Shown here piece after piece: positions 54,562-64,000 of a DNA stretch of 64,000 nt (its first letter is position 1; each line of letters opens with the position of its first letter). This DNA is from Pisolithus tinctorius (Eukaryota; Basidiomycota; Agaricomycetes; Boletales; Pisolithaceae), in NCBI GenBank assembly GCA_024663395.1, contig JANFAH010000103.1:62001-126000 (forward strand), read 5' to 3'. A program made the position numbers and the translations under genes. The notes under the pieces are model-generated. The model ran no database searches and was not told the origin of the DNA. It saw only the letters and a list, made by a program, of their open reading frames with translations.

Positions 54562-55514
54562 CTACCCACCACACACAGTGGCCTTACCCTTACCACGTGC
54601 ACAGGTCTTGACCACCTCCACATTGTCATTGTGGGCCCATTTGGATGGCCTGGCCTTTGGTGCCTTAGTCAATCACACTGCACCTTGTTAGCCTGGGGCA
54701 TGTTGGAATGCAGTCACCACTCACCTACTGATGTGCTGGCCTGCACCCTTTTGCCAGCTCCCTTGTTGGACTTCTTGCATCCTTGCTTCATCTTCATGCA
54801 CCCATTGCATGTCTTGCCACTTGGCCCAATGCATGGAGTTCCCTTAACAGTGCACCACATGCAGGGCACTGTGTGCAGTACCAACCTGGGGGGGATGGAT
54901 ACCTTTGGCTTGTCATCATCATTGCCCTCAGTGATGGCCTGCCGAGATTGCTATGTTGCCATAGTGTCAATAAAACTACCCAGTGAACCCATGGGGACTT
55001 ACCTTGTGCACCAGCTGAGGGACCTCCACATGTGACATCCTTTCCATTGCAACTGGCAAGGCAGCACTCACCCCCTGCCCCTCGACACCCTGTGAAGCCT
55101 CCTCCATCCACATGTCTTCATCAACCTTGAGCCACATGATCTCCTCCACAACCCACTGCTCATATGCCTCATCTGCCTCTGCTACCACTGGCCCATCTGT
55201 CATGTCTATCTTCATGTCAATGTTGAGCTCTCTACCATGCTCAACAAGTGGGAGCACCTTGCCCTGGAAAATGATCAATGCTGCAAGTCTCCATCAAACC
55301 AAGTGCTTACTGATCACTTCTCCCACCATTGCAGCCACATTACTTTCTCCTCCCACAGGTCCTCCCTGTCATCCAGCATACACTTCACCTTGGTGACCAG
55401 GGCCACAGATGCAGCAATGAACTTCACCTTCAGTGCAGCCTTCTCTGCTTCGACCAGGTCAGGGGTGGCTGTGTGTACAAGCTGGGAGAGACAGGGAGCA
55501 TGGTTGGCAGACAT
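54562..55514 (-). pseudogene. Antisense accessory gene of Gypsy H: helical region plus Zn2Cys6-like cluster
   Basis: It is transcribed opposite to gag-pol between pol and the 3' LTR. From 55514 (MSANHAPCLSQL) it encodes a helical segment (PDLVEAEKAALKVKFIAASVAL...DLWEEKV), a break or small intron at about 55260-55320, then EHGRELNIDMKIDMTDG and EADEAYEQWVVEEI. The end of LVHK sits on a GTAAGT donor at 55002; a 64-bp phase-0 intron (54939-55002, GTAAGT...CGGCAG) joins to an acidic linker and cysteines spaced CX2CX6CX7CX2CX6C (CMWC...CNGC), then a Lys-rich tail. The 3' exons to TAG at 54562 are less certain. The spacing equals the fungal Zn2Cys6 class; DNA binding is inferred. Confidence 0.6.
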
Positions 55515-55784
55515 GATGAAAGTGTTAGAGATGATCAATGATGAGGGGGGAAGAATCAAATCAATGCAAAGGTTTGAGCCATGCAATAACAAATATATAC
55601 TTAGTGGCCATGAGGTGCTTATGTCATCGGTCTGGACACCTATATGTGGCATTCAATGGTCTTGCATTCCTTGGCTCCATGCTTCCTTCACTTCTATGCA
55701 GAACTTGCTGGTGTTCTTGAATCCTTGGCACCATGCCTTCACCATCATGTGACAAGCTATTTATGTCCTCCACACCATGTGGCT

Positions 55785-55798
55785 GACCAGGGATGGTC
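55785..55798 (+). promoter_or_regulatory. Hairpin motif, second copy, next to the H 3' LTR
   Basis: GACCA-GGGA-TGGTC keeps the stem and loop of the 53657 copy with paired base changes. AGCATCTAAGTCCCCC and the LTR follow. No clear plus-strand purine tract is visible at this LTR. Confidence 0.6.
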
Positions 55799-55819
55799 AG
55801 CATCTAAGTCCCCCACAGG

Positions 55820-56114
55820 TGTAGGGAATCTGCATTCCCTGGACATGTAAGCCCCTATCATTGACCATTCCATGACTACCATTACATCCCCTCCTGCTTG
55901 CATCCACTGCTGTTCATGCACTGCCTTCCTGCCTACCTTGCTACCTTCCCATGCCCTTGCTCCCTCTTGCACAATGCTATACCTGTGGCCGCTGTGCTCT
56001 GGTTGCTTCTTTTCCCTTGGACTCTTTCTTTTACTGTGGTCTCTGTTCCTTTTGCACTAGTAGTATACCCTCAGCCTCTGTTCTGGCCTGTCTTGTGTGT
56101 ATGTGCTGTCATGC
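55820..56114 (+). repeat. 3' LTR of H, truncated (295 bp)
   Basis: It matches the first 295 bp of the 5' LTR, then breaks at GCTGTCATGC, where another TGTAGGG LTR starts. The missing part should lie beyond the window, on the far side of element J. Confidence 0.85.
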
Positions 56115-57103
56115 TGTAGGGAATGTAATTTCCCTACTAGAGCATTTGTTTTATTTTGTTTGTTTTATTGAGTTTTCATTCTAAGTGTTTTTCTGCTAGT
56201 GGTACTTTGAATTTCGCTTTTTGGTTGCTTAGTCAGCCATACATAGTACTGGATGTAGTTAGTTTTTTTTAAAAACAATAGGGCCACTCAAAGTTAAATG
56301 CAGAAAAAACACTCAAGCAAACTCAAGTGCAGTTGAGTTGAGAGTTTGTGGGCAAATATTTAAGCTCCGACTGGAGATTCAAACTCGGCCAAAAAGCATG
56401 CATGCTTATCAACAGAGATCTAGCAAGTGATAATGAACTGAGAGCAAACAAGACAAACATCCATATTCACATGTACTACTACATACTATTGTAGTGTGAA
56501 TATGATGCAGATGTATACATGGGGGGGGGGACAGCAATACAGCTAGGGGTGGAATGGAAATGCATACTAAATGATGATCAATATTCTGTCACACACTGTT
56601 TTCAAAGCAGATAAACATCTTGATTACTAGATGAAGGGCCTTGATCATCACCACCAGCTATGCCTTTTTGCAAGGCAAGGTTCTGTGCATGAAGTTCCTC
56701 CAACTTGATGGTGGAGTGGGGAGGCCCAGGGACAGGAGGTGAGGATACAGCCACAGTGTGCTTAGTCAGATGGACACACTTAGACACAGAGGTGCACATG
56801 TACAGACATGACAGAACAACCACAAGTTCAGTCTAGTTCATCCCACCAAAGCCCAGTTCACTGCTCCATGTGGTGACAAGAGCGGAACTGACCCAGACAA
56901 CACCACCACACTGTATTCACTGCACCAATACCATACCAACATTAGTAAACAAATGCAAGGCAACTGCATGACCCACACATGTACAGAGGATACAAAAGAA
57001 CAAGCTGAGTAGCCAACCCAGAAACAACCACCATACTACTACCAATCTGCCTCACAGAAGTCAACCATGAAACATATGAGGCCAGTTCATGTCCTCATGT
57101 ACA
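56115..57103 (+). repeat. Candidate 5' LTR of Gypsy J
   Basis: It starts TGTAGGGAATGTAATTTCCCTA, with the start palindrome seen in LTRs H and K. It is followed by an A/T-rich region, a perfect 10-bp inverted repeat CATATTCACA...TGTGAATATG (about 56460-56505) and a run of G at 56521-56530. A proposed end at ATGTACA near 57103 followed by CTGGAGATC is weak. A 73-residue open frame on the minus strand (56602-56823) has no recognisable product. Confidence 0.45.
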
Positions 57104-57120
57104 CTGGAGATCACAGCAGC

Positions 57121-57837
57121 ATGGTCACCCCTTGGAACCCCGTACACCAGTGACTACTCATTCCTGTCAGGTACTCAATCACTGGATATTCCACTATCGT
57201 CCTCGCAAGAATACCTGCTGTTGTCACCTCAGGAGTATACATCCATATGCAGGATCCCACCAACCTGAGGAAACTCCCCAGAACACCCAGAAGACGAAGA
57301 CTTCTTCACAGCATTCCCTATGATAATACTCCCAACCCCCCCAGCCTCATCAGCAATATGTACCACCCACAGAGAAAGAGCTAATTCAGCCCCATCAAGC
57401 ACCTTGATACCACATCCCCCACCCCTGCCAATACCACAGGCACCCCTGCTTCCATTGACATCACAGGCACCCCCACCCCCATCATTACCACAAGCACCTC
57501 CACCATGTCCATGACCAATGGTGGAAGCAGTGCCACTCTTCTACAGAGACCATGTGGAAATGGAAAATGCAAGCAACTTCCTTAAAGCATTTAACCATAG
57601 CATACTATTCCTAAACCCACTGGCTACCAATGCACAGAAGATAAAAGCCCTAGCCAACTACCTGGGGACAAGCTCTCCAGCGGAGCATTGGTATGAAAAC
57701 CTCACAGCCACACAACACACCAGCTGGGATGAGCTAGCCAAAGCATTCAACACTAGGTGGCCAACACTAAAGAGTATGACACAGACATCAGAAGAGTACC
57801 AGACAGAACTACTAGCACTTAGATTGCCTGAAGAAGA
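57121..57837 (+). pseudogene. gag: Gag of Gypsy J, cut by B-III
   Basis: An N-terminal frame from ATG 57121 (stop at 57151) contains MQDPTNLRKLPRTPRRRR and a Thr/Pro/Ile repeat. After a frameshift near 57515 the capsid-like domain reads VPLFYRDHVEMENASNFLKAFN, ATNAQKIKALANYLG, PAEHWYENL, SWDELAKAFNTRWP and ELLALRLPEEDV, a typical agaricomycete Gypsy gag. B-III interrupts it at 57838. Confidence 0.82.
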
Positions 57838-58741
57838 TGTCAGAAGTATGGGTTTACCCTCGGGTGACCAGGCTTCAAGACCAGGTGACAGGGGCTAAGT
57901 CCGAGTGGCCAGAATCAAGGCCGGGAGACAGGGGCCAACTCTGAGTAGACTGGAGTCAAGGCCAGAGGTCAGGGGCTAAGTCCGGAGGACTGGACTTAAG
58001 GCCGGGAGTGCGGGAACAAGACCGGTAGCGTGGGAAACCGACCAGTGTTGGAGTGCACACAAGGGAAAGCCGGTCTGGGGTTGGATCTACCTCCCTTGGT
58101 CTCAGCTTATGTGCTGTACCCTTATGCAAGCCGGGGAGAGGTCTGGGACAGGGGTCGGGGATAGCTTAAGGCTCGGCCTTAGCTATAGAGTAGTCTCGAG
58201 GGGTAATATGGAGTTGAGGGTAATACTAAGTTGATATTCTGACTGGGGTGCTATGAAGTATGTACAGGGGTTAAATACATGAGGCCGGTCCGGGGTAAAG
58301 AACATGAAGCCGGACTTGTGAACAAGCTATTAGTAAGAAGATTAGCAAGAGAGTGGATAGCCACAGTGGCTATGCAGAGGCTAATAGCCAAAGTCTGGGT
58401 GACCGGCATACCGGGGTCAGACACAGGATTTGTACAGTAAGCAAAGTCAGATGAATGGGCTAGACTAAATATAGTACAAACAAAGGGAAACAGACCGGAG
58501 TTATGTCCGGGTGACCTGGACATAGACCTGGGAGGACCGGGGTGGAGCAGCGCAAGGCCGGGAGGCCGAAATGGACCGGAGATAGGGGTAAAACACCGGA
58601 CTTGAGTTATGCAGGCTGGAGTTGAGTTATCTAGGGCCGGGATTGGGTTTTCTAGGCTGGACCAGGACCGGAGTTGACCGGAGTTAGGGGCTAGGGGTCC
58701 GGACTGGGCTGAGTCCGAGTCCGAGAGTCATGGATATGACA
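57838..58741 (-). repeat. 3' LTR of B-III
   Basis: The minus strand runs TGTCATATCC (58741) to ..CTTCTGACA (57838). It is preceded on the minus strand by the polypurine tract AAGAGGGGGATAC (58742-58754). Confidence 0.88.
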
Positions 58742-61700
58742 GTATCCCCCTCTTAGGAACCGAACCCTTGAGGTTCCATAGGGAAACATGCTCAGAGGGT
58801 TACACATGACTACGAGTGAGTCCGAGTGCACACGCAGTGCCAAGGGAGAGCCCGAGGGCCAGGAAACAGAGTAGTGATGACCGGTGGTCCGGTAGTTCGG
58901 ACCAGAATGGCATAAGCTGGGTTTGGGGTCAAGGGTCAAGTCCGAGGAGTGTTCCAGGAACCCGAGACTGGAGAAGCAACAACAAGGAGGGCCGGAGACC
59001 GGTCTAGGAGGCTGCCAGATGGCCCCACAGGCCGGGACAGGGCAAAGCCGAGTCTGGGAGTGACTAGACCGGCTGGACAGGGGTTTCCAGAGATAGCGAA
59101 AGCTGAGGCCGATGTCTCAGAGGGCCGGAGTTGCACTTCGGAGCTGGGTTAAGGCAAACTGAAGGCTGGGAATAACCAGGTAAGGCCTAGGGGTGTGCTT
59201 CAGGGCCAGGTCAGGGAAAGCCAGAGGCCGAGAGGGTCCAGAGAGGTCCAGAGATGACCAAAAGACAGTCCAGGGGTGTACCAGTGTGCTACCGAGTGAC
59301 ACCGGAATGACACAAAGGCTAGGTGGGTGCCAGGAAGGCCGGAAAAAACCGGTCTAGGAATGCACTGGTTGGACCGGGAGTATGCTGCAGGGGTACCAAG
59401 GGTCATGAGAAGTGCTGAGAAGGCCAGAACAGGTCCAAGGTCTGCTCCAGGGGGTCATAGGGTCTGAAAGTGTGTATCTACAGAAAAGGATAACAGATAA
59501 CAGAAAAACTGAGAAAACATATAACAAGGAAACAGGAGACCGGAGCTAGAGACAGGGGTCAAAGCCGAAGGCTGAGACCGAGGGTGGCTCAGGCCAGGGG
59601 TGGCAAAAGCCAGAGACCGAGACTGGGAGTGGTGGAGCCAGTTGTGCTAAAGCGACTGGTCTGGAGAAAACAGCAAAACTGAAGACCGGTCAAGGGGACA
59701 GAAGGCTGGGAAGGCCAGGAACCGGTCTGAGAGTCAGAGAGGACCGGAAGGGGCAACTGGAGACTGGTCTAATGGTCAGGGGGGGCTTAGAAAAGCCGGG
59801 TGGGGACCAGTTGGGAGCCAGTAAGGGCTAAAAGGGCTAGAAAGGCTATGGGAGACCAGTCTCGACCTGGGTGGGGCTGTAAGGCCGGAAATCCAAAGGG
59901 AGACCGGTCTGGAGCTGGGTTGGGCCGGAGTGGCTGACTGGAGGCTGGTCTGAAGGTGTCGGAGGGGTTTGGGGTAGTCGGAGATGATCTGAGGTGCTAT
60001 CCAGCTAGCAGGCTGATAACGGGAGGCCAAAACAGTGTAGGCTGGTGGGCTAACACTGAGACCGGGGTAACCAGGGGTAGCAGGATGCAAACCCGAGGCC
60101 GGAAGTGGCAAGGCCAGGTGCCGAGCACCTTGGAAACAGGCTGGATGGGCTTCTGGAGGTCATTGAGGGACTAGGGGCTGTCTACAACAGCTAGAGTTTG
60201 GTCTGGACAAGGACCAGAGGACCTAGCATATCTAGGCATGAACTGGGGACCAGCAGGTCATAAGACCGGTTCAATGAAGGCCTAGAGATGTCAACAGGAG
60301 GTGAGTCCGGGTGTTGAGTCCGGTTTAGGGGTGTCCAGAGTTGGTTGGAGGTGGGTCTTCCGGTGGCAAGAAGCCCGAGGGCCAAAAGTCATTGGAGGAC
60401 CGGTTCAGGGGGTCTGGAGACCAGGTGAGGCCTAGGGGTTGTCCAGCCGAAAGGCTGACAACAGGAGGCCGAGACCGGTGAGACCGGTGAACACACAACC
60501 ACCAAGGCCAAGGACTACCAAGACAGTGAGACCGGAGTACCAACACAAATGTCAGGGGCTGGGAGCAACCCAGGGCAGGTGGTTCGGGAGTGCTTCAGTA
60601 TGCAAGGACCGGGCCAAGGAACTGGGAACCAGTGTGCAGGGACTGAGCAGGGGTTGTGCTGAGGGCACCAGAGAGGTAGCAGACAGGAGTTTGGAAGAGA
60701 GTAGGTCACTAGTGAGGTCCCTTATCCCCCTCTTAGGGTAGACTTCCCAAGTCTACAGGGGTACAAGGTATGGGCTAGGACCATGGAGTGGAGTACTGGA
60801 TGGGTAGTAGGAGTACTACCACCGGAGTTGTAAGTCCGAGTACTGAGAATGCCAAGACCGGCTTAACAGGTGTCAAGACCGGTTTCGGGAAGCTTTTTCA
60901 AGGCCAGAAAAGCTTTAAAACCGGAGATACAAGGCTGGCAGAGCAGGCCGGACTGGTATGGGGATAGTAAGGAGTGTCGGAGTCACAGGTGAGGGTATGA
61001 AGGCCGGAACCAGAGCCCGAGAGGAAACCAGAAGGCCAGTGAAGACCAGCAGGCCAAAAGACAACTGGTAAGACTGGAGTCGGGAGAGTGGGTAGGACCA
61101 GAGTTCCGGAGTCGATGGTGGGGTGACAGTGGCAATGGTTAGGGGAAGGTGAGGGGTCAGCTGGTACCCGAAGGGGCCTCGCGAACATACAAGTTCCGGG
61201 GCGAGTGGGTGAGCTGGGAAACAGACTGGCAGAGTCGGGGGTTTGTCAGATGGGCTGAAGCCTGGGGTGTCTTGCAAGCAAATTCATGCTCCAAGGCGGG
61301 GTTGATGTCAGGGGGGTTAGCAAACTTTAGTATTAGGCGGGGATAGGTGACTGCACTACACTCGGCCACCAACAGGTGCCTATTGAGTGGGCTAGTCAGT
61401 TCCCTACAACCAAAATACTTCAGTTCCTAACGGGTTGACAAGGCCGATTAAAACAGGGGTCGGAGACCGAGAGAGAACCAAGGCCAGGTCCACCAAGGAC
61501 CGGAAAGAGGTGCTAGGTCAAGACCATAGCACTGGGGTAGAGGACAGGGGTAGTTCCGGGAGGAGGGAGAGGCCCGAAGGCCAAATGGGTGACAGAGGAG
61601 TAGCATAGAGCTACCCAAGGGGTATCAAAGGCCGAGGGAGGCTGGAGATGGGAGACCGGCCAAAAGAAGGAAGTCTGGAGTGAGGAAGACCGGTCAGGGA

Positions 61701-63589
61701 CCATGAGGAAGTCTGGAGATGAGCACCGGGAAAGAGAAAGGAGTCCAGAGTCAGCAAGACTGGTCAGGGGCTACAAGGAAGTCCGGAGATAACAGGCCAG
61801 ACAGAGGGTGACAAGGCCAGTGAGGGAGGGAAGACCGGAACTCAGGAGACTGGTCATAAAGGAGTCTGGAGGTGGAAAAAGCGGACACAAATAGGGGGAC
61901 CGGAGTTAGCAAGTCTGGTCCAAGGCTACAAAGCCAGGTTGAGGCCAAGGGACTGGCAGGACGAGCCAGGGCCACAAGGGGACCGGAGCTGGCAAGTCCA
62001 GACCAGGGCTGTAAAGCCGGGTGAAACCAAAGGCCTGGCAGGACAAGCCAGGGGGGACTGCTAAGGGGAACAGAGTGGTGCACTAATTGATTTGTCTCTA
62101 CCGAGACCACCAGTTTGGCTTCTGGTGTACCAGAGTACCAACTTGTTGACCCAGTTAGGATCCTGGAGTAGACTCTAATTGTTTTGTCTCAACTGAGACT
62201 ACTGGTTTTGGCTTCTGGAGTACAGAGTTACCAACTTGTTAACCCGGTTAGGATCCCGGGATGGACAGAGGACAGGGAAAGGACTGGAAGTGAGGTCAGG
62301 GACCGGGATAGGGGCCGGAGGACCGGCAGACCGGTCCTAGACCGAAAATCGGGGGTCAGGAGCAAGTCCAAAGGACTAGCATGCCCAGGGGGTGCCTCTA
62401 AGTGAAAAGTGAGGCCGGAAAAGAGGTCAGGACCGGGCTAAGGGCCAGAGGGCTGGCAGACCGGTCCTAGGCCAAAACGGAGGTGTCATGCACTAGCTAA
62501 GACCACCAGAGCCGAGGCTCGGTGCAAGTCCAAAGGACAAGCACCACCCCGAGGCTGAGGTGACTAGTGCAGCACTGGGACAATGGATGGGAGACCCAGG
62601 AGGGGTCTGTAAGGAACAGAAAAGGTCTGAGGGGAGCCAGGACCGGTCCAAACCTAGTAACAGGTCTAGACAAGTCCGGGTGAGGTGGCTGAATCAAACC
62701 AGGGCTGAGAGGGCCAGTAACAAAGGGCAGGAGGCCGAGGGAAGTGGCAAACTGGCTTCAGACAAGTCCGAGTGAGTGTGGACAAGCCAACCCAGGGCCG
62801 GACAGGCCGGTGACAGACAGTTCCAGAGACTGGAAAGGGGGTCCAGGGCTCCAAGGCTGGTGTAGCAAAGGCCGAGGGTGGGGACCGGACCCAAAAACTG
62901 CTGAAGCCGAGTGCCAATGGGGAACCAGGGAAGGTGTTAAGGGCTGGGACTGGCTAAGTCCAGGCCTGTGGGCTGCACCGGAGGTGCACAGATGTCCAAA
63001 GACCAATATCAGGGAGTCAGGAGGTCAAATGAGTGATGTGATCCAGTGTCCAGTACAGTAGAACTGGATGAAGACAGCTGGGCTAGAGTGCTGGGATGAC
63101 TGATGTAAGGACTGTGGTGAAGACTGGGGTGACCAGCCAGGGGTCAGAGGTAGCTCGGGGGAGCTAACAGAAGTGAGTCCGGTTGATGAGGCCGGCTCAG
63201 GGGCAAGTCCGGAGGGTAACTCCGACTTGGAAGTGGGCTCAGGCAAGAACCCAGGTTGGTGGTGAGTCCGGATGGTGAGTCCGACTCAGGGGTTGACATG
63301 GCCGGTCCGGAGTCAGGAGAAAACAAGGGGCAGGGCAGGAGTGAGGGAATGGATGCATTAGGTTTTGACCACTAAGGACATAGTGTCAGGGGTAATGCAA
63401 CCTGGGGGTGTGCAGAGTGCTGAGGGGAGCCGGGTTACCTCTCTACTTTAGCAGAGATCTCTGGGTTGGGCCCCAGAGTCAGATGAGAGGTATTCCAATG
63501 AGTCCCAATGGGCAAGGTCATGGGTAGGGGCTCTAGAGCAGGACCTAGACATGATGAAGTGACTTGCACAAGTGTGAGTCAGAATATAC

Positions 63590-64000
63590 TGTGAAGTACG
63601 GGTTTACCCTCGGGTGACCAGGCTTCAAGACCGGGTGACAGGGGCTAAGTCCGAGTGGCCAGAATCAAGGCCGGGAGACAGGGGCCAACTCCGAGTAGAC
63701 CGGAGTCAAGGCCAGAGGTCAGGGGCTAAGTCCGGAGGACCGGACTTAAGGCCGGGAGTGCGGGAACAAGACCGGTAGCATGGGAAACCGACCGGTGTTG
63801 GAGTGCGCACAAGGGAAAGCCGGTCTGGGGTTGGATCTACCTCCCTTGGTCTCAGCTTATGTGCTGTACCCTTATGCAAGCCGGGGAGAGGTCTGGGACA
63901 GGGGTCGGGGATAGCTTAAGGCTCGGCCTTAGCTATAGAGTAGTCTCGAGGGGTAATATGGAGTTGAGGGTAATACTAAGTTGATATTCTGACTGGGGTG
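63590..64000 (-). repeat. 5' LTR of B-III, cut by the window edge
   Basis: It starts at the window edge inside R and ends ..CGTACTTCACA at 63590. The start motif GATATTCTGACT (plus strand, last 20 bases of the window) pairs with the primer-binding site at 63577-63587. Confidence 0.88.

Larger units (their letters stand above)
42580..56114 (+). mobile_element. Ty3/Gypsy element H with antisense accessory gene
   Basis: It consists of 5' LTR (42580-43256), gag, protease, RT, RNase H, integrase, an antisense gene and a truncated 3' LTR (55820-56114). Solo LTR K, element E2, LTR D2 and LTR D are nested in it. The sequence is of a gag-pol type common in agaricomycetes (WFCIVKKDGKS, LPQGHVNAVQV) and clearly distinct from families A, C and F. 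CpG is nearly absent except in young inserts. Confidence 0.85.
57838..64000 (-). mobile_element. Non-autonomous LTR element B-III, nearly complete
   Basis: The 3' LTR is on the left (57838-58741) and the 5' LTR on the right (63590 to the window end). The left duplication is GAAGA (57833-57837). The hairpin plus purine tract starts at 58742, the internal module is near 60725-60760 and the primer-binding site is at 63577-63587. The 4.85-kb internal region is collinear with B-I and also lacks coding domains. CpG content is high, so it is a young copy. Confidence 0.9.

Noticed and set aside
56602..56823. 73-residue minus-strand ORF with a short Leu-rich helix
   Set aside because: It is short, lies in a candidate LTR, and has no second copy to compare.
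1..64000. tRNA or rRNA genes
   Set aside because: No cloverleaf-like A/B-box pairs or rRNA blocks were noticed by eye. A covariance-model scan would be decisive and could not be run.

Overview
The window is 64 kb of nested, decayed transposable elements and contains no intact protein-coding gene that I can recognise as an ordinary host gene. It looks fungal, most likely an agaricomycete basidiomycete. The reasons are chromodomain Ty3/Gypsy elements of the Tf1/sushi type, 50-64 bp introns, and strong CpG to TpG/CpA decay typical of methylated basidiomycete transposons. Boletales is a weaker guess, from remembered resemblance of the coiled-coil/Cys-rich accessory proteins to hypothetical proteins of that order. 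I found no rRNA, tRNA or CRISPR array.

Layout. 1-3171: 5' part of a Gypsy element (family A, minus) inserted in the integrase gene of a Copia element (3172-6089), which itself sits in an LTR A copy inside a family C gag. 6493-26455: a family C Gypsy (minus), with a second gag sharing its LTR. Its gag-pol is split by five insertions: solo LTRs at 8373, 12463, 14808 and 24526, and a Tc1/mariner-like foldback element (15875-24250) that contains a complete non-autonomous LTR element, B-I (16242-23041). A solo Copia LTR lies in the intron of its accessory gene. 26590-27510: an unassigned ORF. 28142-40300: a truncated C accessory gene joined to a second Gypsy (family F, plus), interrupted by B-II (29889-38227, which contains a 1.85-kb element E) and a solo LTR A. 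40435-42579: LTR debris. 42580-56114: a third Gypsy lineage (H, plus), interrupted by solo LTRs K, D2 and D and by element E2. 56115-64000: a fourth Gypsy gag (J) interrupted by B-III (minus).

Many insertions carry visible 4- or 5-bp target duplications (TA for the foldback), and removing an insert restores the host frame, so the order of events can be read.

Most interesting points: (1) two unrelated Gypsy lineages (C and H) each carry, between pol and the 3' LTR, an antisense, intron-containing gene with GAL4-like CX2CX6C...CX2CX6C spacing. (2) LTR families A, B and C show Tf1-type self-priming, with the presumed 5' end of the RNA covarying with the primer-binding site. (3) The coding-poor B elements share hairpin-plus-polypurine modules with family C and contain a second, internal copy. 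(4) Nearly all damage, including stops and lost catalytic residues, is explained by CpG transitions.
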